Positions 50,240-62,123 are shown, counted from the first letter of the stretch. The stretch: 64,000 bases of DNA from Brachynemurus nebulosus (GCA_035578155.1 JAPWDM010000001.1:80643561-80707560); one strand, 5' to 3'. Notes: a model not told the origin generated them from the sequence alone. Translations and numbers: made by a program.

Positions 50240-51280
50240 AGCCATAACAACTTCAAAAAGAAATATAAAAAAATTTAAATAAACAACCCAGTGACACTAA
50301 TCTTTAAAAATTTATTAAAATTAAATAACTGCAATTTATACCCAATAATTTAAACATAGATGCATTTTTGTATGTCCACCTTTTGATAAATTTCAGTTAA
50401 TCTACTAGCACTTTTCAAAAATTGATTTTGTTACATTTTTGCCAAGATTAGTATATTGAAAGGTTCACTCATCTTCATAAGGCTAATGTATTTATTTTAG
50501 GTATGCAGAGGCCTACAGTCATATGATTTGTTTTACTTATTCTTCTGTTTTGCAGTGAAACGTCATTTTAGAGGTTTTTTTTTACATAATTATTTTTTGT
50601 TTTTTAGTAGTGTTTATGGACAATTATTTTAATGATAATATAAACATATTTAAAGGCGATTATGCATTCATAAATTTTATTTTTAAGTGTATTTTAACTG
50701 AAATAGGTAAGACATTAGTAATTATTTTATTCCTAACCAACATTGAACATAAGTACTTATAATATTCAGGGACGGACTTGTAACAGAAATGAAAAATTCA
50801 TTGATTTTTAAAAGCTTCTATTTAACTTGGTATGTTAGTATGTTGGTTTAGATCAAATATTGGAATCCAAATTTAGACAACTTCTAATTGAGCTAGAGGT
50901 TCCAAATTTTGCATACGTGTGTAACCTCGATGACAATGTAATATTGTATAATTAGTTTTGTCCTAAATCGCCCCAAATTAAAATTGTTGATTTTTAGTCC
51001 TGTGCAATTTTTTGACATTTCGAATTGTCAAATATTGTCGATTAATTTTACATTGCAAATTTTAGTTTCTATAGCTATGCATAATTAAGGTAAAATAATC
51101 GATTCAAATACAGCTAATGAAGTTAATTCTTTATTAATTTTTTTAAATTAATTAAAACGTCAAATGTTAATTGATTTTCCTGAATTTAAATTAACTTTTT
51201 CATAAATAAACTAACTTTTAATTAACAGTTTACTTGAGTATACGCTGTTTTACTAAATTTTTTCCGGTACTCCTGGGAAC
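50240..51280. other. No recognisable gene
   Basis: AT-rich sequence between the P-type relic and the Helitron. The segment at 50,885-51,010 (GAGCTAGAGGTTCCAAATTT) looks like a dispersed repeat. I could not place a Helitron 5' TC end. Confidence 0.4.
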
Positions 51281-51283
51281 AAC

Positions 51284-52381
51284 ATGGTAAAAAATGAAAC
51301 GTTAACACAAAAGAAGAGGAAGTTAGAGAAAGCGAAGTTAAAATGGCAAGAGAAACTTGTCACTGAAAGCAATGACGCAAAACGCCAACGGCTGGGCAAA
51401 AGGCGTGATCAAATAAATAGTGAAACACTCACTCAACGACAGTTGCGGCTTGACAGGGCTAAGCAATGCATGTAAAGATTTAGAGCAACACGATCACAAG
51501 ACCAACACGACGCACGAATTGAAACTGTTCGTCAATATTTCTCTGAAATACGAACAGCCGAATCTACTGAACATCGGAAGGTTCGTTTGTCTACCACACG
51601 AGAATATATATCTCAAATACGAGCCCACGAGACTGCTGAACAGCGAGAGGCTCGTTTAAGTACTGCACGAGAGCATATGTCACAAGTACGAACAGCAAAA
51701 AAATCACAGATAGAAACATTTCAAAAAACCATAAATACATTCTGTGACCAGGTGTGCGAGGTCTGTACCAAAAGGTGTTATCCAAATCAAATCAGAAATC
51801 ACAAAATAAATTTAACCCGTACTTTGTACTTACCGGATGAATTAAGAAGCAAAGCAACTATACTGGTATGTAATCGTTGCAATAAACATCTTGCTAGTAA
51901 AAAAACTTCTGCGCCAGCTAAAGCTTATTGGAATAATTTGGACCCTGGTGAAATACCTGATGTGATAAAGCAACTGACACAACCCGAACAACGCTTATTG
52001 TCAAGAATCATACCATTTGTAAAAATTGATTAATACGATGGGAAATTTGGGCAATATGGTTTTAGAGGGCAAGCTGTACTTTTTGCACAAGACATATTTG
52101 AATTAACGAAAAGTCTCCCTAGTATGTTACCTAGATCTACAGACAGCATAGGCATGGTTGTCATTACAGAACATCTGGAAAATCTGAATATATCACGGGA
52201 ATTTACTGTATCACGTCCGCGTATATATGAGGCACTGCGACGGCTCATAAATAACAATCCTCTATACCATGACGTAATAATAGATCACGATGCACAAATA
52301 TTGCAACAAGATCTCATTCGAATAACCCAACCTACTAATAACAACCTACTAATGCCCAAAATAATGGTCAAACATCATTAG
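51284..52381 (+). pseudogene. Helitron N-terminal repeat and zinc region
   Basis: From ATG at 51,284, about four 22-24-residue repeats rich in Arg, Glu and Gln (pattern ETLTQRQLRLDRAKQ; STTREYISQIR; STAREHMSQVR) precede a Cys cluster (CDQVCEVCTKRC, then LVCNRCNKHL). There is a frameshift at about 51,470 and a stop at 52,031. In the same frame as before that stop, GQYGFRGQAVLFAQDIFE follows, a segment typical of the DUF6570-type region of animal Helitron proteins, continuing to 52,381. The repeats may bind DNA or form coils. The role in transposition is not established. Confidence 0.65.
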
Positions 52382-52385
52382 CGTC

Positions 52386-53103
52386 AGTTACTGCTACGGC
52401 CATGGGAGAAGTAACTGACGCTGCTTATACAGTAATTAATAATTCAATGCGTATTCTTCGAGCTTCTTGGCATCAAGCGAACAAACAAATTTTCAATCCA
52501 GACTATGCAGGTAGGCAATGTTGTGCTATGGTGTTGGCAAACATTACAAGAGCAGCAATATTATCACCGCATTTATGGACTAACAACATATTTAACTCAA
52601 ATATGATCGAAGGTGATGCGATATATGCAACAATAAAACAGCTTTCAGCAAATAACCCCCTCATGCCTTTTATTGATGGGACGGGCTATTTGGAAATACG
52701 TCACTTTGAAGTTGTTAAGAACAATTTCATGATGTATGACTGCTCTTTTAGGATGGAATATGAGTAGGAGACCAATTTCTATGGTTGCTTACGAGATTCA
52801 GTTAATGAACAAAATTTTGGAATGCCATTAAAAGACGCTCTGGAAACAATGTTTTTGAGCCATAAGGCTGGTGTTCTGATTGCTACCTCTAAGTCGTTAG
52901 GAGTCATGAATTACAATAATAAATACTATTTCACTGACTCTCACGCATGTGGTGTTAAAGGTGCTAGTGCCTCTGCCATGAACGGCAAAGCGTGTGTTCT
53001 CGAATGTCATTCCCTAGATGACTTTGTCCGAGTTTGCAAACGTGCCACCGGTTCGGGTAACGTACAAATATACCCTAAATTACCTAGATATTCATTTAAT
53101 TAA
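52386..53103 (+). pseudogene. Helitron accessory Cys-protease-like region
   Basis: After a frameshift near 52,350 the frame reads AGRQCCAMVLANITRAAI with WTNNIFNSNMIEGDAIYATI, then an in-frame stop (52,765). It then continues FLSHKAGVLIATSKSLGVM, YYFTDSHACGVKGA and NGKACVLECHSLDDF. Gln-Cys in a helix followed far downstream by Asp-Ser-His before a Gly-rich loop matches the pattern of the OTU/tegument-type deubiquitinase domains carried by some animal Helitrons. The likely catalytic Cys and His are still present, though the frame is broken. Ends at 53,103. A 230-bp unassigned linker precedes the Rep region. Confidence 0.5.
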
Positions 53104-53339
53104 TAATATTGCACAAAATAATTCAGTATCGCAACAATCGCTTCCAGTTACATCTTCAAACATATCACGAAAATTGAAAACTAATCCTACACTAACTCAT
53201 TACACAGCAAAAATTAACGTGTCTGCCTCAATCTGTAAATTCTGTAAACATGACACATGAAGTAGAGACTATACCCGTACAAACATCAATAATGGCTCCA
53301 ATCGACAGCACACAACCCACAGAAGAATAAGTATTAAAT

Positions 53340-54898
53340 GTGTTAGATAATGTAAACAAAATTACTAGGAAAACAACGGATAACATTATCAATGTTGCTT
53401 ATGAACGGAAAGCGGAGGAATTCGCATGGTTTTTCCTGCTGCCTCACGGAGTGAATGGTTTAAACGAACAAAGAAATATTAAAATTTCACCTATTGATTA
53501 TTTTCAATATAGAATTCTGGGACACGATACTAGATTTCAACGGAACGATTATTTATTTTACGCTTTATCAATGACCGAATACCATAGGGTTCAAGCGACA
53601 ATATCCGCTTGCTGTAAAAAAATCGAAGGTCAATGTGGCAAAGTCGAAGACATACATCTATATCTTAAAAATCTTAGGGGTTCGGCGGCATATTGGCATA
53701 CGGTATTAATCGAACTCTTAGCACAAATTCGGTGTCTCGGGCCACCAACTTATTTTTTGACATTTAGTTGTAATGATATCAACTGGCCAGATATGCGAAA
53801 AGCTCTCTTAATTGCCGATGGACGATCAATGGACAATCCAGATGATTTGGATATGGTAGCAACACAGCGGTTAATTGAGCAGTATCCCGTTATTGTCAGT
53901 AGACATTTTATGTATCGCTTTAATGCCCTTATGAAATTTATGTTAAGCAACGATGAGATTTTAAAACTCATATAAAAGACTACTGGTGGAGGATCGAATT
54001 TCAGAATCGCGGAAGCCCCCACGTTTATATGGTAGTTTGGGTAGATGGTCACGCATCTTTTGATACAGAAAAGGGACTGCGGCAACTTGATCGAGTATGC
54101 AGTTGTAATCTGCCGCCTGAGACATCTGAGTTACATGAACTAGTTAAAAAATATCAGTTACACAAACATACTCATACTTGCTATAAAAACAATTCATCAA
54201 CTTGTAGATTTGGTTTCCCAAGACAAGAATGCGCTCAAACTTGTATTGTCTCTCATTCTTCAGACGAATTTATTCAAAATAGAGGCAGAATTTGTGTACT
54301 AAAACGTAGACCAGAAGCTGGATGGGTGAATAATTATAACCCTACTCTTCTAAAAGTCTGGAATGCTAATATGGATATTCAACCCCGTGGAACAAATGAA
54401 GCAATAGCATTTTACATAGCTAAATACGTATCTAAATCTGAGCCTACTCAGCTTGATTCTAGCGTAGCACAAGCTATACGCGAAATACAACGCGAAGAAA
54501 CAGATGTATCACGTAAACTGTTTAAAGTATGTATGCGTATATTAAAGGAAAAGCAGGTTTCTACGTGTGAATGTGCTTTTAGACTTTGTCGTTTAAATTT
54601 TAGGGACAGTTCAAGAAAATGCACATTTTTAAACACCAGAAGGCCTCAACAAAGATACAGAGTCCTCAAATTTGATGTAAATGGAACGGCTACCGGATAT
54701 TATAACAACATATTCGATCGTTACGAAAAACGGCCCATTGAGCACCCCGATTATGATTTTAATAACATGTGTCTTCTAGAATTTGCAATGTTGTTTGAAC
54801 CTCATTATGTGAAATCACATCAAGATCCCGAAGAAAGTGTTGATATATATGAATCAGATAGGCAAAAAAAAACAGCAGAGAATAATTATACTAAATGA
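53340..54898 (+). pseudogene. Helitron Rep (HUH endonuclease) region
   Basis: 53,340-53,975 carries the Helitron-like N region (YRILGHDTRFQRNDYLFYAL, IHLYLKNLRGSAAYWH, GPPTYFLTFSCNDINWPD). A frameshift near 53,965 leads into FQNRGSPHVYMVVWVDGHA, where the nickase motif should be His-hydrophobic-His. The second His is Tyr (TAT for CAT), so metal binding is probably lost. Downstream, CRFGFPR and the two-Tyr motif FYIAKYVSK (joining Tyr residues) are intact. The frame ends at 54,898, and a nine-A run near 54,870 shifts it into the next segment. The enzyme would nick and join single strands during rolling-circle transposition. Confidence 0.8.
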
Positions 54899-56686
54899 TA
54901 ATAGTAAAATGGTAATCAGGAATGTCCCAGCTGTTGTACGTGTACCATATTTTGTGGCTACGAGAGACCCGGAAAACTATTATTATAGTTTACTTCTTCA
55001 GTATGTTCCCTACCGAAATGAGAGTGAGTTGATTAATAGCTATGGCACAGCTAGGGAAGCTTTTCTGGCTACAGAATCTCATCTTCGTGCAACTAACACA
55101 CGCTTGGAGATATACAAAGAGCGTGACAGACAGCTAGAGAATGCTTTTATTCAAATACATGCGTTTGAAATCTTGAATCAAGAAGTTCAGCAGGACAACC
55201 TTGAAGAAGAGGTGGAGATGCCAGAGCAGCACATGACCGATGACGAATTTTTTAATGCTAGAAGAGCAATGAATGTTGGACAGAATGATGCATTTTTATA
55301 CATAACAAGAAGTATTTCAGAACAGCTAAATAATGATAGCGATGAGCGTCTAAAATTGTTCATAAAGGGTCACGCTGGGACTGAAAAAACATTTCTCTTT
55401 AACTTAAAAATCAAATAAATCGATGTTATAGCAAGCAAGTTGTTAAAGTTTGTGCACTAACTGGGGTAGCAGCACGCTTAGTAGGAGGATCTACTTTGCA
55501 TTCTACACTAAAACTGCCTGTACAAAAAGATGGTAGAATAGGGCAGATGCCTATACTTACTGGAAATTATTTACGATTAATGAGACAACAATGGCAACAC
55601 ATAGAATTTTTATTCATAGATGAAATATCTATGGTTCCCTATGAGATGCTATGTATGATGGATTCCCGACTAAAGCAACTTAAAAACAATGAAAGTCTAT
55701 TCGGTGGTATAAATATTTGTGTATTCGGCGACTTGATGCAGTTACCTCCCGTGCGAGGAAATCAAGTGTTTGATCAACCCACGAGATTGGTTCCGGCAAC
55801 GCACCTATGCAATTCCTTTTCGTTAATTGAATTGACTGAAAATATGAGACAACAGGCCAGCAGTACTTTTAAAGACCTCTTGAATGCACTACGAATTGGC
55901 GAACTTCAATCAGCACATTTTGCTATTTTAATGAGTAGACTAAGCAAAGAAGTAATTGGCGGATTTGCAATTGGAAAGGCTCTGAGAATTTATCCCACTA
56001 ACCAACAAGTGTACGATCATAATCAAATTGTCCTTCAACATTTTCGTACTCGTGGTGTAACGATTAACAAAATAATAGCGCAAGATAACCTAATAGATTC
56101 TACTAGAAAAAATGACAATGCAGATCTCAATAATATCATACCATCCGATATAAACAAGACTGGAGGACTACCTAAGGAATTGGAAATATTCGTTGGTGCC
56201 AAGGTTATGTTGCGTTACAATGTAGATGTGTCCAAAGGTCTGGTGAATGGTGCCATTGGACACATCACAGAAATCATATGGCCCTGCTTCCGGAGAGAAC
56301 AGATGTACGAAACTGACATACCATCCGTCCGTATAGATTTTGGTATAGAAGGTGTTCACGTTATTCAGCCTAAATCTGTGCAATTTCCGGCAAAATATAG
56401 TTACGGCACTGCTGAAAGAAGGATGCTGCCAATTATATTGTGTTGGGCTTGCACATTACACAAAATGCAGGGCAGTACTGTTGACCATGCCGTTGTTTAT
56501 TTGGGCTCAAAACTCTTCGCTGCGGGCCAAGCATATGTGGCTTTAAGTAGGGTCAAATCACTAGAAGGTCTACTTATTGAAGAATTGGATTGTAATAAAT
56601 TAACAGGCAAGCGACCGTGCAACAATGACGCCTTAATGGAAATGAAGAGACTAAGAAACATTCAACGACAACTAAAAAATAAATAA
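54837..56686 (+). pseudogene. Helitron Pif1-type helicase region
   Basis: 54,900-55,418 carries NYYYSLLLQYVPYRNESEL and a Walker A region reading KGHAGTEKT, where the usual Gly-Lys is Glu-Lys (GAA for GGA), so nucleotide binding is damaged. A frameshift near 55,415 leads into ALTGVAARLVGGSTLHSTL, the Walker B LFIDEISMVPYEML, FGDLMQLPPVRG, LTENMRQ, GAKVMLRYNVDVSKGLVNG, CWACTLHKMQGSTVD and YVALSRVKSLEGL, all canonical Pif1/RecD-like motifs. The stretch 55,496-56,686 (396 codons) is fully open. Ends in a Lys/Arg-rich tail. It would unwind DNA during rolling-circle transposition. Confidence 0.85.
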
Positions 56687-57297
56687 ATAAAATAAATAAA
56701 AAAAAGATTTTTAATAAAAAGCTTTTATTTAAATACGCTAAAAAGAAGAAAATAAACTTTGAAGTAAATCAAGCCCACCATTTTCTTACATCATAAAATT
56801 TTATATAAGAGCTTGTCGCGAGAATAAATCTTGACACAGTTAATTTTAAATTTAATTTATAATTATAAGAAATACATATATCGCCCCTAGAGAATAAAAC
56901 TGTTACAACTGCAAAATCACTAATTTTAAGATATTAAAGAAATAAGATTTTGAAGAAATTTAAAACCGAATAACTTTTTTCCAAATCATCTTAGAATTTT
57001 AAAACTTTGCTAGGTTCATTCTAACAGTTAGTTTTAAATGTTGTGATAAAAATTTTGTCGAGAAAATTCATAGTTTCAATTTTCATTGCAGTTGTAACCA
57101 AAAATTTTTTAGTTATTTTACAAAAAGTGGCATTCTGTTTAGGATTATAATGTTATATCTGCAAATAATACATTTTTTCTTAATTATTTCACAAAATATT
57201 AATTTTTGTTGGTGACGCAAAGTTGTATCTGCAACTAATACTTTTCAGAAATTTTGAAAATTTCGCTTTATATAATTTTATAATGGCAATTGTTTAA

Positions 57298-57545
57298 GGT
57301 AACACATTCCATAACTATATTACAGATAGAGATGGGCAACGGGAAAATTCCCAGTGGGAATTTTCCCGGGAATATTCCCATTTGGGTAATTATTGAGTAT
57401 TTTCCCGGGAAAATTCCCAAGGTAACACATTCCATAATTGTATTACAGATAGAGATGGACAACGGCAAAATTCCCAATAGGCATTTTCCCGGGAATATTC
57501 TCATTTGGGTAATTATTGAGTATTTTCCCGGGAAAATTCCCGAAA
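57298..57545. repeat. Tandem 121-bp pair with GGGAATTTTCCC palindromes
   Basis: The unit GGTAACACATTCCATAAC ... TACAGATAGAGATGG ... GGGAATTTTCCCGGGAA ... TTTTCCCGGGAAAATTCCC occurs at 57,298-57,418 and 57,419-57,541. AGAGATGGGCAAC resembles a hAT-type terminal motif. A partial third copy lies at 63,831-63,880. Confidence 0.85.
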
Positions 57546-57819
57546 CCTGAGTAAAAACGATTACTTACAATTAGCTGTACTATTTTACAAATGCGTTTTT
57601 AATTAAAGACCGCGACACCGGTCCTTCAATTTACGTGAATATTCGTTTCATGGGGATTCAATTTATGCGGATAAAAAATCGCGTAAATTAAATCCGTCAT
57701 TATAAAAAAAAGATACTGGAAATAAAAGCTACCAAAAATTGTAGAGAATTTTATAATACTTGAAATGATAACGAAAATGTAGAAATTTACACGTTAAACT
57801 TTTAAAAATATCGTTTTTT

Positions 57820-58305
57820 TCGATATCGATAATTTTCGATAACGAAAAATAGGTTTTGACAGTCCCAATATATTAGGAATACCCACAACTTGCTTCGCTT
57901 AAGCCTTCAAAAATTTCGTTATTTTTGAGCTACGATGTACCGTTTACGAGATATTTACGACCAAAGGTTTATGTTTTCGAAAAGTATTGAAAACTAATTT
58001 TTTTGAAAATATTTTATTAGTGACAAAACCAATTTGACTAATCAGTCTGAATCAATTCATCAATCAGTCTTAATCAGTTTATGGTGAGTAACTCGGTATC
58101 GATAATTTTCGATAACGAAAAGTAAGTTTTGATAGTCCCAGTATGTTCGGAATACCCACAAATTGCTTCGCTTAAGCCTTCAAAAATTTCGTTATTTTTG
58201 AGCTACGATGCACCGTTTACGAGATATTTACGATCAAAAGTTTACGTTTTCGAAAAGTATGAAAACTAATTTTTTCGAAAATATTCTATTGCCGACCAAA
58301 GAAAT
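57820..58305. repeat. Direct duplication of ~210 bp, 275-bp period
   Basis: TATCGATAATTTTCGATAAC at about 57,823 and 58,097, each followed by CCACAA-TTGCTTCGCTTAAGCC-type sequence and GAGCTACGATGYACCGTTTACG. The units are about 93% alike by eye. TATCGATAATTTTCGATA is itself palindromic and has a relative in the foldback loop at 22,590. Confidence 0.75.
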
Positions 58306-58685
58306 GGGACTAATAGAGCATAAATTCAACCATTATACAATCAATTTATAATAATTTGTTAGACATTTAGTAGTAAAAGTAATTAAACACATTTAACAGA
58401 AAATATTATGTTATTTATTCTTCTTTTCTTCTATTATAACTATTAGGAGTATGTAGCTATTAGGGATATGCTGCTACAATTTTATTTTGTTTTTGGATTT
58501 TAATTTACTTATATGGTTTTTTACATTTTCTTTTATATCAATATTTTGCCGATTGAAGTTTTTCCCACTTTTGTCTGTTTTTATTATACAAATATTTCGA
58601 TCAAGCTTTTAGTTTACTTTTCTAGTTTACATTTTATCTTCTACGCAATATCCTGATTTAATTTTTGTTTTTACCGGAAAAATTT

Positions 58686-59020
58686 CTAAATTTTCAGTGA
58701 ATAACGTTCTGACCCTGTATTAATTAAACCTTTTTGTATATTTGTCGCCCGTAAATCGCGATTTCGCTTTCGTTTCTTTCCTTCCGAAACAAATGTTGTT
58801 AAATTTCCATTAGTATTATTTGGAAAAGTTTCGTCCAAATTAAAATATATATCCGAATTAACAGTAATAGTTAAAGCAGAAGACAAAAACTGTCCATTAT
58901 TTAAATTTAAATGGATAAAATTATTTAAATTGTTTAAATTATATGGTTTAAATTGTTTAAATTATAAGATTAAATTCAGAAAGAGCTGTTAAATTAATTT
59001 TTTCTTTATCAGCGTCCATA
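58686..59020 (-). pseudogene. Small broken frame inside the TIR element
   Basis: Minus strand ATG near 59,019 opens MDADKEKINLTALSEFNL, then enters TTTAAACAAT-type direct repeats that shift the frame. The next frame reads NGQFLSSALTITVNSDIYFN, then a basic patch GKKRKRNRDLRATNIQKG to a stop at 58,686. The Lys/Arg patch looks like a nuclear signal. No family is recognised, and it may be only a chance open region. Confidence 0.3.
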
Positions 59021-59868
59021 TTTTGAAATTAAAATAAATTATAATTATATTTTAATAACAATAATGCTACGAAAGAATTCGTCTAAACTCAATAAACATT
59101 AAATATGGCTAAAATTGTGAACATCATTATTCACTTACATTGTAAAATGATAACAGAAGAAGGAATACCAAAATGCGTGTAGTTCTGTATGTACTTACAA
59201 TCCACTCTAACTTACATGTAGCCACTTAATAAAAGAAATCACATACATATACCTTTTTTAATCTAAATAAAAAGTTAATTTTTTGTTTTCTCTTTGTTAC
59301 AACTGCACATGCAACAAAATTTTTTAAACCATTTATTCTTAGACTGTCAAAATTTAAAAAAAGTTTATGGACTATTTTTTTATGGACTAACTTTTTTATT
59401 TTCTAGAATTTTAGTTATGAAAATTTCACCAATCGATAGCTTAAATGTAGCTGAATCCAATGATATAAAAATCTCAAAAACGAACAATTTGCAGTTGTAA
59501 CAGTTTTATTCTCAGTGTGCGATATGTATATATATTTTCTCGCGACAAGCTTTTATATCATATAAAATTTTATAATGTAAGAAAATGATGGGCTTGATTT
59601 ACTTCAAAGTTTATTTTCTTCTTTTTAGCGCATTTAAATAAAAGCTTTTTATTAAAAATTTTTTTTTTATTTATTTTATTTATAATATTATATTAAAAAT
59701 AATTTTGCCATGCATTCTTTTGTTATTGAAAATTTTCTTGACAAATATTTTTATTAATTTCTCTTAAAATTAGTAAATAAATGTAAAATATGATCGTACT
59801 TGTAATAATGTTTCTTAAAATATATTTAAATTAGGTGGCATCAATTAGTTGTATTTCTTAGATAAACG

Positions 59869-60336
59869 ATGCCTGCAATACGATGTGCTATGCCCAATTG
59901 TCATAATTATAGGAAAAATACCTTCAAAATGAATGAAGAAATTCATTATTTTAGATTTCCTAAAAATTGGCAAATGTTCGAGACGAATGGATATCTATAT
60001 GTGGTAAAGCAAATAATACATTTGTTCTTTACATTTTCGACCTGACGAAATACAAACATTTATAATGAGTAATGGTAAAGAAAAGAAAATACATAAAGCG
60101 GGTGCCGTTCCATTAATGTCCGCAACGTCTACAACAGAAATAATATTAAGTGAAAAAACATCTCAAAAAACAAATCAAAGAATTAAAATTTGAGATAGAA
60201 CACTTGGAAAGTAAAAATAAATTATTGCGAGGTCAATTAAAAAGCGAAACTAAGAGAAATAATTTCAGTTTAAAGAACACTGAGGAACAAACAAGAAAAT
60301 TGTACTTGTTAAATTTGCAAATTTAATAATTAATTA
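59869..60336 (+). pseudogene. THAP-domain fragment with leucine-rich coil
   Basis: From ATG at 59,869: MPAIRCAMPNCHNYRKN with Cys spaced as at the start of a THAP zinc domain, then HYFRFPKN. The frame then shifts, and the other phase gives the expected downstream THAP sequence (a Phe-Arg-Pro-Asp-Glu-Ile stretch near 60,040). Past another break, a Lys/Glu-rich coil (EHLESKNKLLRGQLKSE near 60,200) ends in decay. THAP domains bind DNA in P-element transposases and their host derivatives. This copy lies 9.6 kb beyond the P-type transposase relic on the same strand, in the wrong order to be its N-terminus. Confidence 0.55.
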
Positions 60337-60755
60337 ATAATTTTATTAAATTATTTAATTTAATAAGAAATTAATAATTAAAGCAAAATTGGATTTATTT
60401 TCAGAGGTTATTGACCTTTCAATATTAAGCGTACACTCGGTATTTTAAGTTTATTTATATTTTTAACTATATACCTAATTTATTTAAAACATATTCGTTT
60501 ATATTTATTTTTTGTTAGTAAAACATTATTATTAGCATTTATCTAAGTACTTTACCCTAATATTTTTTTGTATCAGAAGGCATACGTAAGTATAATAATA
60601 ATATGGAATATGTTCACCTGTATTTGTTACTATTAAAAAAATTGGTAAATATCTGAATATTTGAAATTGAAAAGTTGTAACTGCTTCTCATATTATAGAG
60701 AGTACATACACATAGGTGATTGCATGTTGTCTGTATCGAGCGCCTGTCGAGCAAA

Positions 60756-60828
60756 GGATCGATGGTGTAATGGATAGCACACCTGGTTAGTTACCAGGAG
60801 ATCCTGGGTTCGATCCCCGGCCGATCCG
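60756..60828 (+). tRNA. tRNA gene or tRNA-like, anticodon AGU (Thr?)
   Basis: Full cloverleaf. Acceptor stem 60,756-60,762 with 60,821-60,827 (six of seven pairs; the last is A-C). D arm GTGT/GCAC, anticodon stem CCTGG/CCAGG (perfect), 7-nt loop TTAGTTA with AGT at 60,789-60,791, variable loop AGATC, T arm CTGGG/CCCGG with loop TTCGATC. The A box TGGTGTAATGG and B box GGTTCGATCCC fit the consensus. No intron. A T6 terminator follows at about 60,833. AGU would read Thr, but the D arm (ATGGTGTAATGGATAGCAC) resembles tRNA-Gln. Identity is therefore uncertain, and a tRNA-derived SINE head is the alternative. Confidence 0.75.
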
Positions 60829-62120
60829 TATAATTTTTTCGATCACTTTGTGATTTTTAATTTACATCTTATTTTACATAGCAATACTTAGCACGCAATT
60901 AATGTTTATATTTATTAAATATACCTAAATCAACGCCTTCTTATAATAAAAAACACATAAAATTCACGGAAGAAAATTATACTATATACGGTCCTGAATC
61001 GTGCAGGCCTCTTTTATCTCCCAAAACGTAAGCGAATGAGGTAACCTGTGCATATACCAATCTTGCATTTTTGCATGACTTAAATTTCAATTCATCTACT
61101 AACACTCCTCAGCACCTGAATTTTGCTACATTTTTGCATGATTTAAATTTCAATTCATCTACTAGCACTTTTCGGAACATTAAATTATTTAATTTTAATG
61201 GATTCTAAGCACTTTTGATGAGGATATTTCTAATTATATATTATCCTTCCGTATTTATTATTAACAATGAAATGAAAATGATATTCTAAAATTTCAGATA
61301 TGTAAACGCATGGATGTTTTAAGAACATTTGATAAAATATTTATGATAACCTTCAACTGGTAATTTCATAGTATTTAAGAGGGGGTGGATTTGAAAGTTC
61401 CTCCAGAACTTTTGTTTTGCTTTAAAAGTTTATTTGAACCTTAAGGAATATATCTCTAATGTTTTAATCCCAACAGAAAGATTATCTTAGATAACGATAA
61501 ACTGCTTCTAACTCTACTTTTCAAGAACGAAAACTTTTTAATAGCGTTTTTCTCAAAACAAGCTTTTTTTCGCGGCGTGGAACATAACTTAAAAAGTTAT
61601 TAAGGTATTAACTTGAAATTTTGTACAGATATTCTTTGAGATATTGGCCTTTGCATATACCTAAAATTTTGCATAAATTATTACTATAAATATTGTTTGT
61701 AACAATTTGTTTATAAAAAAAGTGACATTTTTTTCTTTTTAATTTTAAATTGTGAAAAAAAAATTTTCTCATCAGAAATAGGTAGGTATATGCAAAGCGT
61801 AATGACTTATTTTAATAAAATTTTTTGTCCGATTGAATTCAGTTGATACAAGAGGCTGGGCATTCCACGGCGTAAATTAAAAGAGTCAACTTGGAACAGC
61901 TCTAGCGCCTCCATTCTTTATTTTTTTGCGCATAAAAATTTATGAGTGAATACACCATAACATGTACTATACTATGTAACTTCATTTGATACAATAAATG
62001 TATCCAGTTTCCTAAAAAAAATTATTAAAAAACGTGTTGTCTGGAGGACCCTCCCTCCTTAAGCTAACACTCATTGTCAGAAAGGTTTCCGAAATGAAAC
62101 CATATATTAGTTCATAAGAG
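60829..62120. other. No recognisable gene
   Basis: Non-coding. TTTTTGCATGA-TTAAATTTCAATTCATCTACTA is directly duplicated at 61,070-61,104 and 61,131-61,165. 61,380-61,800 has the look of an old dispersed repeat but no family is named. Confidence 0.45.
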
Positions 62121-62123
62121 TAA

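Larger units (their letters stand above)
51284..56686 (+). mobile_element. Helitron, coding region decayed
   Basis: One-direction series of Rep and Pif1-type helicase domains preceded by the accessory N-terminal region found in animal Helitrons. At least two in-frame stops and about five frameshifts break what should be one long protein. Helitron termini (5' TC, 3' hairpin with CTRR) could not be placed. The 3' side is directly replaced by an inverted-repeat element beginning at the helicase stop codon. Confidence 0.85.
56686..59692. mobile_element. 3-kb TIR element abutting the Helitron
   Basis: AATAAAATAAATAAAAAAAA from 56,690 through TTGTCGCGAGAA and CTGTTACAACTGC (56,920) is matched in reverse complement by 59,490-59,692 (GCAGTTGTAACAG ... 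CTCGCGACAAGC ... TTTATTTATTTTATTTAT). The arms are about 200-235 bp with indels. The motif GTTACAACTGC recurs inside (57,083, 59,298) in both orientations. The interior has two tandem duplications and a small minus-strand frame, but no recognised transposase. The left end coincides with the helicase stop codon. Confidence 0.7.

Noticed and set aside
53018..53260. Separate 80-codon gene between Helitron parts
   Set aside because: Overlaps the protease-like end in another phase and continues into an unassigned linker; no independent signal.
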